The position numbers and the translations under genes were made by a program. 64,000 bases of DNA from Methylocystis echinoides (GTDB lineage: Bacteria; Pseudomonadota; Alphaproteobacteria; Rhizobiales; Beijerinckiaceae), in assembly GCF_040687965.1 (NCBI RefSeq), contig NZ_CP156084.1, positions 3,658,501 through 3,722,500 on the forward strand, written 5' to 3'. The first letter of the stretch is position 1, and the number at the start of each line of letters is the position of its first letter. This document shows positions 50,593-60,485 of the stretch, piece after piece. Under the pieces are notes generated by a model that had not been told where the DNA came from, did no database searches, and was given only the letters and a program-made list of their open reading frames with translations.

Positions 50593-52137
50593 ATGCAGGC
50601 GGAAGACGACCTCACCGTTCCGCAAGGAACCAACGCCCCCGAACTCAGCGTCACGGAACTCGCCAATGCGCTCAAGCGCACGGTCGAGGACCGGTTCGGC
50701 CGCGTGCGCGTGCGGGGCGAGATTTCGAATTATCGCGGGCCTCACGCCTCCGGCCACGCCTATTTCTGCCTCAAGGATCAGGGCGCGCGGCTCGACGCGG
50801 TCATCTGGAAAGGGACCTTCCTGCGCCTGCGCACGCGGCCGCAGGAGGGGCTCGAAGTCGTCGCCACCGGCCGCATCACCACTTTTCCCGGCAAATCCTC
50901 CTATCAGATCGTTATCGAATCGATGGAGCCCGCCGGAGTCGGCGCGCTGATGGCGCTGCTCGACGAAAGGCGCAAGAAACTCGCCGCGGAGGGGCTTTTC
51001 GACGAATCGCGCAAGCGCCCCCTCCCCTTTCTTCCGAAGGTGATCGGGGTCGTGACCTCGCCGACCGGCGGGGTCATTCGCGACATTCTGCACCGCTTGA
51101 ACGACCGCTTTCCGCGCCGCGTGCTGGTCTGGCCGGTGCGCGTGCAGGGCGAGACCTCGGCGGCCGAGGTCGCGGCGGCGATTGAAGGCTTCAACGCCCT
51201 GCCGGTCGACGGGGCCATCCCGCGCCCAGACGTGCTGATCGTCGCGCGCGGCGGCGGCTCGCTCGAAGACTTGTGGAGCTTCAATGAGGAAGCGGTCGTT
51301 CGCGCCGCGGCGGCGAGCGCCATCCCCCTCATCGCGGCCATCGGCCACGAGACCGACGTCACGCTCATCGATCATGTCGCCGATCTGCGCGCTCCAACCC
51401 CTACTGGCGCGGCGGAGAAGGCCGTCCCCGTCCGCGCCGAACTCATTGAGCATCTCGCCGGACGGGGGCGGCGGCTCGCTTTGGCGAAATCACGCGCGCT
51501 GGAGCAGCGCCGCAACGCGCTCGCAACCTTCGCCCGCCTCCTGCCGACGCCCGAGCAATTATTGCAGACGCCGCGCCAGCGCCTCGATCGCGCCGGCGAA
51601 CGGCTGCGGGCGACGCTGCGCGCCGCGCGCGACGCGCGCCGGCTGCGCCTGTCGCGGCTGGCCCATGCGCTCGCCGGCCATTCGCCGCAGGCGGAGCTCA
51701 GGGGCAAGACCGAGCGGCTCAGAGGTCTCGGCCAGCGCCTGCAGCAGGGTCTCGCCGCGCGGATGGCGCTCGCCCGCCAGCAGATGCGGGGCGACCGTCA
51801 GCGTCTGGAGGCCGCCGCCGCGCGCCTGACGCGGGCCAGGGAGACGCTCGTCGACCAGCGCCGAGACCGGCTCGCGCGGCTCGCCCGGCTTCAGGATTCG
51901 CTCAGTCACAAGGCGGTCCTGGCGCGGGGCTTCGCGCTGGTGCGGGACGAAAAGGACGCCCTCGTGCGCAGCGTCGTCCAGGCGCCCGCCGGGACGGCGC
52001 TCAGCATCGAATTCGCGGATGGGCGCGTCGCGGTCCGGGCGGGGGAGACGGAGGCGACGACCCCGCCGGCGCCGGCCGCCGCGCTGAAACGCAAGCCGCG
52101 AAAGGCGACCGAAAGCGATCAGGGCTCTCTGTTCTGA
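50593..52137 (+). CDS. xseA: Exodeoxyribonuclease VII large subunit
   Basis: 514 residues. OB-fold N domain: [20 protein letters not shown], then [20 protein letters not shown]. Catalytic domain: [38 protein letters not shown] and [20 protein letters not shown]. Long coiled-coil C-terminal region. Degrades single-stranded DNA with XseB, which is not in the window. Stops one base before the convergent membrane gene. Confidence 0.96.
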   Translation: MQAEDDLTVPQGTNAPELSVTELANALKRTVEDRFGRVRVRGEISNYRGPHASGHAYFCLKDQGARLDAVIWKGTFLRLRTRPQEGLEVVATGRITTFPGKSSYQIVIESMEPAGVGALMALLDERRKKLAAEGLFDESRKRPLPFLPKVIGVVTSPTGGVIRDILHRLNDRFPRRVLVWPVRVQGETSAAEVAAAIEGFNALPVDGAIPRPDVLIVARGGGSLEDLWSFNEEAVVRAAAASAIPLIAAIGHETDVTLIDHVADLRAPTPTGAAEKAVPVRAELIEHLAGRGRRLALAKSRALEQRRNALATFARLLPTPEQLLQTPRQRLDRAGERLRATLRAARDARRLRLSRLAHALAGHSPQAELRGKTERLRGLGQRLQQGLAARMALARQQMRGDRQRLEAAAARLTRARETLVDQRRDRLARLARLQDSLSHKAVLARGFALVRDEKDALVRSVVQAPAGTALSIEFADGRVAVRAGETEATTPPAPAAALKRKPRKATESDQGSLF

Positions 52138-52587
52138 CTATTCGAAGCGCATCTGGAAGGCGACGATGCTGCGCTGCATCGGCGCGCGCGGGATGTAGCA
52201 AAAGACATTGGTCGAGAGCCTTGCCTCCTGGCAGTGCCCATGCGCCTCCGACCAATCATAGCCCAGCCCATCCATGCAGGCCCTGATCTTCTGCTCGATG
52301 AGCTTGGGGTTTCCACGCCGCTCCAGAGGGAAATCGCGCTCCACCTGATATTCGCAGTCCGTCACGTCCATCTTCATGCCTTCGAAATAGCGGCCGCTGG
52401 CGCCGCTGGTGACGAACATGGCTTCCGTGGCGAGGATGAAGAGGAGACCGACGGCCAAGGCCACCTTGCCCTGCGTCTTGGTCTTGAAGAAATGCAGATC
52501 CAGCAGCGAGAGCAGGCCGATCGCAAGAAGGCCGCCGCCGATAAACAGCGTGATGGGAGACAAAAACGGCGCGATGCCCTCATTCAT
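52138..52587 (-). CDS. Hypothetical membrane protein with cysteines in the C-terminal domain
   Basis: 149 residues. Two transmembrane helices (ITLFIGGGLLAIGLLSLLDL; VALAVGLLFILATEAMFVTS), then a domain with CEYQ, RACMDGLGYDWSEAHGHC and NVFCYIP; four cysteines suggest disulfides outside the membrane. No family name. Convergent with xseA, stops abut. Confidence 0.7.
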   Translation of the reverse strand: MNEGIAPFLSPITLFIGGGLLAIGLLSLLDLHFFKTKTQGKVALAVGLLFILATEAMFVTSGASGRYFEGMKMDVTDCEYQVERDFPLERRGNPKLIEQKIRACMDGLGYDWSEAHGHCQEARLSTNVFCYIPRAPMQRSIVAFQMRFE

Positions 52588-52861
52588 GTGTGCTCTCCAA
52601 ACCCGCGCCGCTCGCTAATGATAGTGCCGGATACGGGCCGCGCAAGCACGCCCACACGCCAAAGCCCGCGCCCCCATCTCGGCGCCGGGGGCGTCGCCGT
52701 TCATCTTTCGTTAACCCTTTAACCCTTTATTAAGGAAGAGATAAAGTCACTCAAATGTGGCCGGTTCCACACACCCTTCGTCAAGGTTGACGGAACCTTC
52801 GTTTAACCTTCCCGCGGCTAGGACTGTGGCAGTCCACGAGTCGTGACAGGAGTTTTACCCC

Positions 52862-53398
52862 ATGCTGCTTCCCGCGAGCGCCCGCTGCGCCAGTTTCGCC
52901 CTCGCCCTCACGGCCGCCCTGGCCATGGCGGGCTGCGCGAAGAACACGGCGGATGAGGCTGGCGACCTCGCCGGGGGCGTGGGCGGCCCCGGCGGCCGCG
53001 GCGGCATCGCCCGTGGCGGCGTGGGCGCGCCGGGCAGCCCGCAGGACTTCGCCAGCAACGTCGGCGACCGGATTTTCTTCGAGACGGATTCCACCGAGCT
53101 GACGGCGGCGGCCCAGGCGACGCTCGACAAACAGGCGGCGTGGCTCAACCGCTACGGCCGCTACAGCTTCGCCATTGAAGGCCACGCCGACGAGCGCGGC
53201 ACGCGCGAGTATAATTTCGCCCTCGGCGCCCAGCGCGCCGAAGCGGCCAAGAACTATCTGATTTCGCGCGGCGTCGCCGCCTCGCGCGTCCGCACCGTGA
53301 GCTACGGCAAGGAGCGGCCCGTCGCGGTTTGCGACGATATCTCGTGCTGGTCGCAGAACCGCCGCGCGGTCACCTTGCTGCCGGGCGGAAATTCCTGA
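52862..53398 (+). CDS. pal: Peptidoglycan-associated lipoprotein Pal
   Basis: 178 residues. Lipobox LAMAGC, lipidated Cys25. A Gly-rich linker, then the OmpA-like domain with FETDSTELTAAAQATLDKQA and EGHADERGTREYNFALGAQR and the C-terminal SYGKERPV. Outer-membrane anchor of the Tol-Pal constriction system. No tol gene is adjacent, unusual for the family. Preceded by a 270-base AT-containing region with no gene (52588-52861). Confidence 0.94.
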   Translation: MLLPASARCASFALALTAALAMAGCAKNTADEAGDLAGGVGGPGGRGGIARGGVGAPGSPQDFASNVGDRIFFETDSTELTAAAQATLDKQAAWLNRYGRYSFAIEGHADERGTREYNFALGAQRAEAAKNYLISRGVAASRVRTVSYGKERPVAVCDDISCWSQNRRAVTLLPGGNS

Positions 53399-53470
53399 CG
53401 CCAACGCAACAACGCCCTTGCGTCGGCGGCGCTGTTGCGGCATGAGAAGCGCGCGCCGTGCGGCGCCCGC

Positions 53471-53546
53471 AGGAGTGTAGCTCAACTGGTAGAGCACCGG
53501 TCTCCAAAACCGGGGGTTGGGGGTTCGAGCCCCTCCACTCCTGCCA
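53471..53546 (+). tRNA. tRNA-Trp (anticodon CCA)
   Basis: Acceptor AGGAGTG/CACTCCT, D-arm with AGCTCAACTGGTAGAGC, anticodon loop CTCCAAA (CCA), T-arm GGGTTCGAGCC, encoded CCA end. 76 bases. Complete and canonical. Confidence 0.97.
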
Positions 53547-53562
53547 TCCGCTCCGTCAAATC

Positions 53563-53862
53563 TCACTGCAAAATCCAGTATTCGTCCGGGTCGCCCCTCT
53601 TATGGACCTTGACCACGCGACTTAGCGGCGGCGTCGTCTCGATCACCAGTTGATCGGCCGGGATCATCTGGCAGTCCTTGCTCTTCATGCCCCGCTGGAT
53701 CAGAAGGCGCGCAGCCTGATAGTCGGATTGGTCCGCCAGTTCGAGGACGCGCGCCATCGCGCTCCTTTCCTTGCACGCGGGATAGGACGGCCCGCCGGCA
53801 GTTGCGCCTGTCGAGGAAAAGGCGACCAAGGCCGCGACAGCGGAAAGCGCTATGAGCCTCAT
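53563..53862 (-). CDS. Small secreted hypothetical protein (99 aa)
   Basis: From the ATG at 53862: signal peptide MRLIALSAVAALVAFSSTGA, then a mature domain with two cysteines (YPACKERS, MKSKDCQMIP), a helix (ARVLELADQSDYQAARLLIQ) and RVVKVHKRGDPDEYWIL. Periplasmic, unknown function. Convergent with tRNA-Trp. Confidence 0.7.
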   Translation of the reverse strand: MRLIALSAVAALVAFSSTGATAGGPSYPACKERSAMARVLELADQSDYQAARLLIQRGMKSKDCQMIPADQLVIETTPPLSRVVKVHKRGDPDEYWILQ

Positions 53863-53968
53863 TTCAGGCTCCCGTTGTGAGTGGCGTCGACTTCTACGTG
53901 TCGCCGCCTGCTCGGCGGGCAAGCGCAGTTCCATGCGCAAATAATGAGCTCAGATGCACAGGGGGCGA

Positions 53969-54061
53969 TCAGCCCCCCGCGAGCTTGACTGCAGCTCCGG
54001 CGATCTCGGCGACGAGCACGGAGAGCACCACGGCGTTGATGATTGTGGCGCGAATAAACAT
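53969..54061 (-). CDS. Very small membrane protein (30 aa)
   Basis: MFIRATIINAVVLSVLVAEI, then AGAAVKLAGG. One transmembrane helix. Ribosome site weak. Third of three tiny membrane frames in a row on this strand; existence supported mainly by that context. Confidence 0.35.
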   Translation of the reverse strand: MFIRATIINAVVLSVLVAEIAGAAVKLAGG

Positions 54062-54154
54062 GAATAAGAGATTGACCGAAACTCACAGACTTTGAATTAG
54101 CAGAAACCGGGCGGCGTTATGCCGCGCCCTGCCCCGTCCGACGCGGGGTGTCCG

Positions 54155-54217
54155 CTAGACAGAAACCAAAAAGACATAAGCTGCGAAAATCAGTATTCCG
54201 AGGTCGACGCCCAACAT
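54155..54217 (-). CDS. Very small membrane protein (20 aa)
   Basis: MLGVDLGILIFAAYVFLVSV, one hydrophobic helix, preceded by a strong GGGGAGAGG at good spacing. Such a short frame needs experimental proof, but the ribosome site is the best of the group. Confidence 0.4.
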   Translation of the reverse strand: MLGVDLGILIFAAYVFLVSV

Positions 54218-54295
54218 CTTGCCTCTCCCCTGTTTGACTTCGTCGAGATTAGGAGAAACGGGGGCTATTCGCTGTGCGGGATAACACACGCGCCG

Positions 54296-54412
54296 TCAAT
54301 TTGCGGCCAGAGCGGCCATCAAAGCAGGCAGGAGCGCGCTGATCTTGACGACAAAGAAGGTCACGGACGCCGCCGCCATGGCCTTGAGCAATATTTCTCC
54401 TTGCGGATGCAT
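54296..54412 (-). CDS. Small membrane protein (38 aa)
   Basis: MHPQGEILLKAMAAASVTFF, then VVKISALLPALMAALAAN, with GGGAGG nine bases ahead of the ATG. One amphipathic or transmembrane helix. First of three tiny hydrophobic frames transcribed leftward between proB and tRNA-Trp. Confidence 0.5.
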   Translation of the reverse strand: MHPQGEILLKAMAAASVTFFVVKISALLPALMAALAAN

Positions 54413-54582
54413 GGGCTGATCCCTCCCGCTCTGAAAGGGGATAGCTGACGCGGGAAGGTCGGAAGGCAAGCGACGCGCGGCGCCGCCGAACAACCGTCGG
54501 CCCAAAGCGCATTTGCAGTCGCCCCCTCGCTGGGCTAACTCTCCCGCGCCCTCATGAATCTCTTAGGCTTCCTCGACAAAGC

Positions 54583-55713
54583 ATGATCCATCGCGCGCCC
54601 GACATCGCCTCCTTCCGCCGCATCGTCGTCAAGGTCGGTTCGTCGCTCCTCGTCGACCCGCAGGAAGCGTCCGCGAAGCGAGGCTGGCTCACCCGCCTCG
54701 CCGACGACATCGCAACGCTTCATCGCGGCGGCGCCGATGTGCTGGTCGTCTCGTCGGGGGCCGTCGCGCTCGGCCGCAGCGTTTTAGGCTTTCCGCCCGG
54801 CGCCTTGAAGCTCGAGGACAGCCAGGCCGCCGCCGCCGTCGGCCAGATTGCGCTGGCCCGCCTCTGGGCCGAGGCGCTGCATACGCGCGGCCTCGTCGCC
54901 GGCCAGGTGCTCGTGACCTTCGGGGATACGGAGGAGCGCCGGCGCTATCTTTACGCGCGCGAGTGTCTCACGCGGCTGCTTTCGCTGCGGGCCGTGCCGG
55001 TCATCAATGAAAACGACACGGTCGCCACGGCCGAAATCCGCTATGGCGACAATGATCGTCTCGCCGCCCGCGTCGCAACCATGGCGAGCGCTGATCTTCT
55101 GGTGCTGCTCTCGGATGTGGACGGGCTTTATACCGCCCCGCCGGCTTCTGATCCCAACGCCCGCCATATCCCTGTCGTGCCCCGCATCACGGCCGAGATC
55201 GAGGCCATGGCGGGGGGCGCGGCGTCGCAATATTCGCGCGGCGGCATGCGCACCAAGGTCGAGGCGGCGAAGATCGCCACGACCGGCGGCGCCCATATGG
55301 TCATCGCGGATGGCCGCGCCGAGGGGCCGATAGAGCGCATCGCCAAGGGGGAGCGCTGCACCTGGTTCCTGACGCCCTCGAACCCGGTGACCGCCCGCAA
55401 GAAATGGATCGCCGGCTCACTCGAGCCCAAGGGCGCCGTGCATATCGACGAGGGCGCGGCGCGCGCGCTCGCCTCGGGAGCGAGCCTGTTGCCGGCGGGA
55501 ATCACCCGCATCGAGGGCGCGTTCGCGCGAGGCGACTGCATCGTGATCCGCAACCATCGGGGCGGCGAGATCGGCCGAGGCCTCGTCACCTATGACGCCG
55601 TGGACGCCGCGAAGATCCTGGGTCGCTCGACCAAGGACATCGAGGGGCTCTTGGGGTTCAAGGGGCCGGACGAGATCATCCACCGCGACGACATGGCGCT
55701 CGGGGGCGAATAA
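54583..55713 (+). CDS. proB: Glutamate 5-kinase
   Basis: 376 residues, the family length. Amino-acid kinase domain: [36 protein letters not shown] and [13 protein letters not shown]-terminal PUA domain after about residue 290 ([20 protein letters not shown]). Phosphorylates glutamate, first step of proline synthesis. No proA or obgE next to it. Confidence 0.96.
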   Translation: MIHRAPDIASFRRIVVKVGSSLLVDPQEASAKRGWLTRLADDIATLHRGGADVLVVSSGAVALGRSVLGFPPGALKLEDSQAAAAVGQIALARLWAEALHTRGLVAGQVLVTFGDTEERRRYLYARECLTRLLSLRAVPVINENDTVATAEIRYGDNDRLAARVATMASADLLVLLSDVDGLYTAPPASDPNARHIPVVPRITAEIEAMAGGAASQYSRGGMRTKVEAAKIATTGGAHMVIADGRAEGPIERIAKGERCTWFLTPSNPVTARKKWIAGSLEPKGAVHIDEGAARALASGASLLPAGITRIEGAFARGDCIVIRNHRGGEIGRGLVTYDAVDAAKILGRSTKDIEGLLGFKGPDEIIHRDDMALGGE

Positions 55714-55719
55714 ACCGCG

Positions 55720-56343
55720 TCACGCGATGCGGCGGAAGGTCGAGAACTGAAAGGGCTGCGCCGCGCCCCAGGGCGTCCTGTGCTCGTGCCGGCGGCTGTC
55801 GATCAACGCGAAATCCGGCCCCAAGAGCGCGCTCAGGCTTTCGGCGTCGTGGCGCCTGACCGGAAGTCCGCTGCATTTTTCCGGCCCGTCGAGCGCGAAG
55901 GCGCCGATGATGGCGTGCCCGCCGATCCGCAAGGCGGCCTTCAGCCGTTCGACATAGGCGCCCTGCTGCTCCGGCGTGGTGAGAAAATGCAAGGCGGCGC
56001 GATCATGCCACAGATTGTAGGATTCTGACGGCCGCCATTCGGTGACGTCGGCGACGATCCATTTCACTTTGTCGGCCTGGTCGCCCAGCCGGGCGCGCGC
56101 AGCTTGCAGCGCCCGCGCCGAGAGGTCCAAAACAGTCACATTGTCGAAGCCACCCGCCAAGAGGCCGTCGACAAGGCGCGACGCTCCGCCGCCGACATCG
56201 ATTATCGCGCAAGACGGGTGGGCGCCGACGAGCCGAACAAGGTCCAGTGAAGGGGCCGGCGTCGCCTGGAACCAGCTTAGCTCCGCCTCGCCCTTGGCGC
56301 CGTAGACATGGTCCCAATGCGCCTGTTGGTTGGGGTTCTCCAC
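55720..56343 (-). CDS. SAM-dependent class I methyltransferase (TPMT/UbiE-like)
   Basis: 207 residues from a GTG at 56343 (CGGAG upstream). AIIDVGGGASRLVDGLLAGG is the SAM-binding motif I, TVLDLSARALQAARARLG motif post-I, WIVADVTEW motif II, DRAALHFLTTPEQQGAYVER motif III. Substrate unknown. Convergent with proB. Confidence 0.82.
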   Translation of the reverse strand: MENPNQQAHWDHVYGAKGEAELSWFQATPAPSLDLVRLVGAHPSCAIIDVGGGASRLVDGLLAGGFDNVTVLDLSARALQAARARLGDQADKVKWIVADVTEWRPSESYNLWHDRAALHFLTTPEQQGAYVERLKAALRIGGHAIIGAFALDGPEKCSGLPVRRHDAESLSALLGPDFALIDSRRHEHRTPWGAAQPFQFSTFRRIA

Positions 56344-56558
56344 GGTTAACTCCGGCAAGGGCGATCGACGACTCGTTATTTGGGCCGGGCCCTCGAATGC
56401 GCAACGAACGCCCGCGCGGCTGCCCTGCTTCCGCCTTGCCGCCGCCTTTCCAAACTTTAACCCGGCCTCCCCCCATGCCCGGTCTTGGCGCCTTTCCGCG
56501 CCTCCCCCATATTTGCAGTCGCCGCGCCTGATGGGCCGGTTCCTATGGGGAGAGACTG

Positions 56559-57314
56559 ATGTCACCGGAAGAACGTCAACTGCTCGTCGGGCTGTTCGAG
56601 CGCACGAAGAGCGCCGCAAACGGTCCTCGCGACCAGGAGGCGGAAACTTTCATCAGCGAGCAGATCAAGCAGCAGCCCGCCGCGCCTTACCTCCTGGCGC
56701 AGACGGTCATCGTGCAGGATCAGGCCTTGCAGGGCGCCAACGCCCGCATCGAGGAGCTCGAAGGGCAGGTGAAGAATTTGCAGTCCAAGCCCGCGGGCGG
56801 TTTTCTCGGGGGGCTGTTCGGCGGCGGTCAGCGCCAGGCCGCGCCCCCGCCGCGTCCGGCTCCCGCCGCGCCGACCGGCCCGTGGGGCGCGCCGCAGGGC
56901 GGCCGCAATCCGGTCGCCGGCGGCTATGCGCCGCAGGGCTGGGGCCAGCAGCAGGCGCCCGCGCCTGATGGCGGCGGCTTCCTGAAAGGCGCGTTGGGCA
57001 CGGCGGCGGGCGTGGCGGGCGGCGTGCTGCTCGCCGACGGCATCCGCAACCTGTTCTCTCACGGCTCCGGCTATGGCGGCATGGCCAATCTCGGCATCGG
57101 CTCGGGCTTCTCGCCCGCGAGCGAGACGGTCGTGGTCAACAATTACTATGGCGACGAGCCCGGCGCCGGCGGCTCTGACGCCGGTTACGAGCAGGGCGAC
57201 GACCAGTCGCGCGTGAGCGACGCCGACTACAGCACCGACCCCGGCTTCGATGACGGCGGCGGGTTCGATGACGGCGGCTTCGACGACGGCGGCGACGGCG
57301 GCTTCGACGTCTGA
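56559..57314 (+). CDS. DUF2076 family protein
   Basis: 251 residues: N-terminal MSPEERQLLVGLFERTKSAA, an ALAQ-type helix (QQPAAPYLLAQTVIVQDQAL), a Gly/Pro/Gln linker, a glycine-zipper hydrophobic segment (GALGTAAGVAGGVLLADGI) and an acidic tail of GFDDGG repeats. GGGGAGAG precedes the ATG; a terminator follows. Probably membrane- or envelope-associated; function unknown. Confidence 0.85.
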   Translation: MSPEERQLLVGLFERTKSAANGPRDQEAETFISEQIKQQPAAPYLLAQTVIVQDQALQGANARIEELEGQVKNLQSKPAGGFLGGLFGGGQRQAAPPPRPAPAAPTGPWGAPQGGRNPVAGGYAPQGWGQQQAPAPDGGGFLKGALGTAAGVAGGVLLADGIRNLFSHGSGYGGMANLGIGSGFSPASETVVVNNYYGDEPGAGGSDAGYEQGDDQSRVSDADYSTDPGFDDGGGFDDGGFDDGGDGGFDV

Positions 57315-57336
57315 CGACAGAACCCCGACAACAGCG

Positions 57337-57363
57337 ACCCGCCGGGAGACCGGCGGGTTTTTT
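57337..57363 (+). terminator. Terminator after the DUF2076 gene
   Basis: ACCCGCCGG (57337-57345), loop GAGA, CCGGCGGGT (57350-57358), then TTTTTT. Textbook Rho-independent form. Confidence 0.92.
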
Positions 57364-57414
57364 GCGCGCCTCCTGTGCGCAGGCGCACAAACTTCGGGCT
57401 GGCTACGGCGTAAA

Positions 57415-57456
57415 CCCCTTCTTGTTCGCAAGACGAACACACGAAACAAGAAGGGG
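57415..57456 (+). promoter_or_regulatory. 12-bp leader hairpin that masks a ribosome site
   Basis: CCCCTTCTTGTT (57415-57426) is exactly complementary to AACAAGAAGGGG (57445-57456). The right arm contains the AAGAAGGGG ribosome site, seven bases before the ATG at 57464. Folding would block initiation, so the gene may be controlled at translation by temperature, a small RNA or a protein. A promoter between 57364 and 57415 is assumed. Confidence 0.55.
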
Positions 57457-57463
57457 CCTGACC

Positions 57464-57763
57464 ATGAACCGCATCTTCTCCAGCAAATCCGCCGCCAACT
57501 TCCTGCGCATCGCCGCGATCGTCGGCGTGGTCGGGCTCAGCGCGGATGTCGGAGTCGCGACCGCCAAGGTCTTTTTGTCGAAGGCTGACGCCGCGCCCGT
57601 CGCCGCGAACGTCTCCAGCGTGAAGCCCTTCATCCTCGCGCTCGACACCGAGACGAAGGCCGAGACCGACAAGAAGGAATGCCGCGAAGTCGTGGTCGAG
57701 ACGGACGAAGGCTATGGCGTGCGCGGCACGGTGACCCGCACGGTCTGCCGCAAGGTCCTGTGA
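57464..57763 (+). CDS. Small secreted or membrane-anchored hypothetical protein (99 aa)
   Basis: From the ATG at 57464: MNRIFSSKSAANFLRIAAIV, then GVVGLSADVGVATAKVFL (signal anchor or signal peptide). The mature part has two cysteines in KKECREVVVETDEGYGVRGT and RTVCRKVL. The frame is open further upstream, but that is not family-like. Translation may be gated by the hairpin at 57415-57456. Confidence 0.7.
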   Translation: MNRIFSSKSAANFLRIAAIVGVVGLSADVGVATAKVFLSKADAAPVAANVSSVKPFILALDTETKAETDKKECREVVVETDEGYGVRGTVTRTVCRKVL

Positions 57764-57781
57764 TCTGCGTGCAAGCGCCGA

Positions 57782-59230
57782 TCACATGCCGCCGAGGCAG
57801 ACGTATTTCATCTCCAGATAATCATCGAGCCCGTAGCGCGAGCCTTCGCGGCCAAGACCAGAGTGTTTCACCCCGCCGAAGGGCGCAACCTCCGTGGAAA
57901 TGAGGCTCTCGTTTACGCCCACCATTCCGAATTCGAGCCTTTCGGCGACGCGGAAAATGCGCGCCACGTCGCGGCTGTAGAAATAGGCCGCAAGTCCATA
58001 GGGCGTGGCGTTGGCGAGGCGGATCGCCTCCTCCTCCGTGTCGAAGTGGATGACCGGCGCCACCGGACCGAAGGTTTCTTCCTGAAAGATCAGAGCCTCC
58101 GACGGCACATTGGCGAGCACGGTCGGCTCGAAGAAGGTTCCGCCGAGCGGATGACGCGCGCCGCCGACGAGCACCGTCGCCCCATGCGAGACGGCGTCGG
58201 CAATATGGCGCTCCACCTTGTCGACCGCCGCCGGCTCGATGAGCGGGCCAACCGCGACGCCCTCCTGCGCTCCGTCGCCCACCTTCAAGGCGCCGGCCGA
58301 GTCGGCCAGCCGCCGCGCAAAGGCGTCTGCGACGCGGCGCTGCACGAGAAAGCGATTGGCCGAAATGCAGGTCTGTCCGCCATTGCGATATTTGGTGGCG
58401 ACGGCGCCCGTTACGGCGCGCTCCAGATCTGCGTCTTCGAAGACGATGAGCGGCGCATTGCCGCCAAGCTCCATCGAGCATTTCTGAATATTGTCGGCCG
58501 CCTGCCGCAACAGGATGCGGCCGACCTCCGTCGAGCCCGTGAAGGTGAGCTTGCGCACGATCGGATTGCGGGTCAGCTCCTGCCCAATTGGAACCGGATC
58601 GCGGGCGGTCACGACATTAACGACCCCCGCCGGCGCGCCCGCGCGCTGCGCCAGTTCGATCAGCGCAAGCGCCGAAAAGGGGGTCAGCTCCGCGGGCTTC
58701 ACCACCATTGTGCAGCCGGCGCCGAGCGCCGCTCCGACCTTGCGGGCGAGCATGGCGGAGGGAAAATTCCATGGCGTGATCGCCGCCGTCACGCCGATCG
58801 CCTGCTTCAGCACGAGAAGCCGCCGATCCATGGCGCCCGCCACGATGTCGCCATAGACGCGACGCCCTTCCTCTGCGAACCAGTCGATATAGGCGGCGCC
58901 ATAGGCGATCTCGCCGCGGGCCTCGGCGAGCGGTTTGCCCTGCTCCGCCGTAATGATCCGCGCCAGACGCTCCTGATCGGCCATCACGAGATCGAACCAG
59001 CGGCGCATGATCTGCGCCCGCTCCTTTGCAGGGCGATCGCGCCACATCGGCAGCGCGCGCTCGGCGGCTTCGATCGCCCGACGGGTTTCATCGACGCCCA
59101 TGTCCGGGACGTGGCCGAGCGTCGCGCCGGTTGCGGGATTATGCACGGGGAAGGACGCGCCGCTGTCCGCCTCGACCCAGTCGCCGCCGATGAAAGCGCG
59201 TTCGATGAAGGAAGGCTGCGTCTCGCTCAT
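57782..59230 (-). CDS. gabD: Succinate-semialdehyde dehydrogenase (NAD(P)+)
   Basis: 482 residues of the ALDH superfamily. [32 protein letters not shown], the catalytic Glu in [13 protein letters not shown] and the catalytic Cys in [31 protein letters not shown], then [15 protein letters not shown], favours GabD over other subfamilies. Oxidises succinic semialdehyde to succinate. Confidence 0.9.
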   Translation of the reverse strand: MSETQPSFIERAFIGGDWVEADSGASFPVHNPATGATLGHVPDMGVDETRRAIEAAERALPMWRDRPAKERAQIMRRWFDLVMADQERLARIITAEQGKPLAEARGEIAYGAAYIDWFAEEGRRVYGDIVAGAMDRRLLVLKQAIGVTAAITPWNFPSAMLARKVGAALGAGCTMVVKPAELTPFSALALIELAQRAGAPAGVVNVVTARDPVPIGQELTRNPIVRKLTFTGSTEVGRILLRQAADNIQKCSMELGGNAPLIVFEDADLERAVTGAVATKYRNGGQTCISANRFLVQRRVADAFARRLADSAGALKVGDGAQEGVAVGPLIEPAAVDKVERHIADAVSHGATVLVGGARHPLGGTFFEPTVLANVPSEALIFQEETFGPVAPVIHFDTEEEAIRLANATPYGLAAYFYSRDVARIFRVAERLEFGMVGVNESLISTEVAPFGGVKHSGLGREGSRYGLDDYLEMKYVCLGGM

Positions 59231-59333
59231 TGCCTCGTTCTCCTGCCGCGCGCCAATTGCGGCGCAGGCGTTCCGTTACACGGCGCGGGCTTCAGGAAAG
59301 GTTTAAGTTTCGCCCGTACTGTCAAGCTCACCC

Positions 59334-60485
59334 TTGCCGTCCCGCTTTGTTCATCAATTAGAAGACAGACTCTTGGCGTCCAAAAGAGAAAAGACGGTCG
59401 CCCTTGTCCAGACGCAGGCGGAAAACGCCGGCGCCCAGGAGATCGCGCGCCAGCTTGCCGCCGGTTTCGAAGAGCGCGGCTGGCGGACACGGCAGATTTT
59501 CTTCTACCGGCGCACCGAGAGCTTCGACCGCGACTCCAACGTCTTTTTTTGCGCGGCGTCGCGCCCCTCTTCGCCAATCGGCGCGCTGCGACTGCTTGGA
59601 GCGCTTTATGGGGAGCTGCGCCGCGCAAAGCCGGACGTGGTCGTCACGCTGCAGCACTACGGCAATATCGTCGCTGCGCCGGTCGCAAAGCTCGCGGGCG
59701 CGCGGGTGATCGCGAACCAACTCTCCGCGCCCGAAGTCATTCCGCGCGGCGTCGCCCTCCTCGATAAAATACTGGGAACCCTCGGCGCTTATGACCGCAT
59801 CGTGGTGAATTCCACGCAGACGGCGACCGCCTATCGCGCCTATCCAGAGCCTTACGCGCGGCGCATCGCGCATTTCGCGCACGGCTTTAAAGATAAGTCC
59901 GTCTCTTTATCGAAGTCCGAGGCGCGGAGCCGCGTCGGCCTGCCGCAAGACGTCACCTTGCTCGGCTGCGCCGCGCGGCTGCATCCGCTCAAGCAACTCG
60001 ACTGCGCCATTGGCCTTCTCTCGGAAAACACGGATCAGCATCTCGCTCTCGCCGGACAAGGCGGCGATCTCGCGCGGCTGAAAGACTTGGCGCAATCGCT
60101 CGGCGTCTTGCAGCGAGTCCATTTTCTCGGAGAGCTCGACGCCGCTGGGATGGGCGCTCTTCTGGCGGCGCTCGATTGTTTCGTCTTTCCAAGCGCGGCG
60201 GAAAGTTTCGGGCTCGCGCCCGTCGAAGCGGCGCAGGCGGGCGTTCCCGTCGTCGCCAACGACATTCCGATCCTGCGCGAGGTGTTGTCTGTCGAGGGCG
60301 CGCCTTGCGCCCTGTTTGTCGACGCAAGAGACCAGGCGTCCTTCGCACGCTCGGTGAGGCGCGTGCTCGACGACGTCCCATTGCGCGCGACGTTGACGAC
60401 GCTCGGAAGGCGCCTACGCCAACGCTATCCGCTGGAGCGGATGCTCGACGAATATGCAAAGCTCCTTGAAGAGACATTTGCATGA
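59334..60485 (+). CDS. Glycosyltransferase, GT4/GT1 type
   Basis: Up to 383 residues. The TTG at 59334 opens the frame; a later TTG at 59373 (AGAAG upstream) gives a more family-like start. GT-B fold: VVVTLQHYGNIVAAPVAKLA (acceptor domain), CAARLHPLKQLDCAIGLLSE, FLGELDAAGMGALLAALDCF and VFPSAAESFGLAPVEAAQAG with the donor-site Glu. Probably transfers a sugar to a lipid or polysaccharide. Translationally coupled to the next gene. Confidence 0.85.
   Translation: MPSRFVHQLEDRLLASKREKTVALVQTQAENAGAQEIARQLAAGFEERGWRTRQIFFYRRTESFDRDSNVFFCAASRPSSPIGALRLLGALYGELRRAKPDVVVTLQHYGNIVAAPVAKLAGARVIANQLSAPEVIPRGVALLDKILGTLGAYDRIVVNSTQTATAYRAYPEPYARRIAHFAHGFKDKSVSLSKSEARSRVGLPQDVTLLGCAARLHPLKQLDCAIGLLSENTDQHLALAGQGGDLARLKDLAQSLGVLQRVHFLGELDAAGMGALLAALDCFVFPSAAESFGLAPVEAAQAGVPVVANDIPILREVLSVEGAPCALFVDARDQASFARSVRRVLDDVPLRATLTTLGRRLRQRYPLERMLDEYAKLLEETFA

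Noticed and set aside
57863-59767. A 634-residue open frame opposite gabD
   Set aside because: Antisense to a gene with all ALDH motifs; no recognisable domain.
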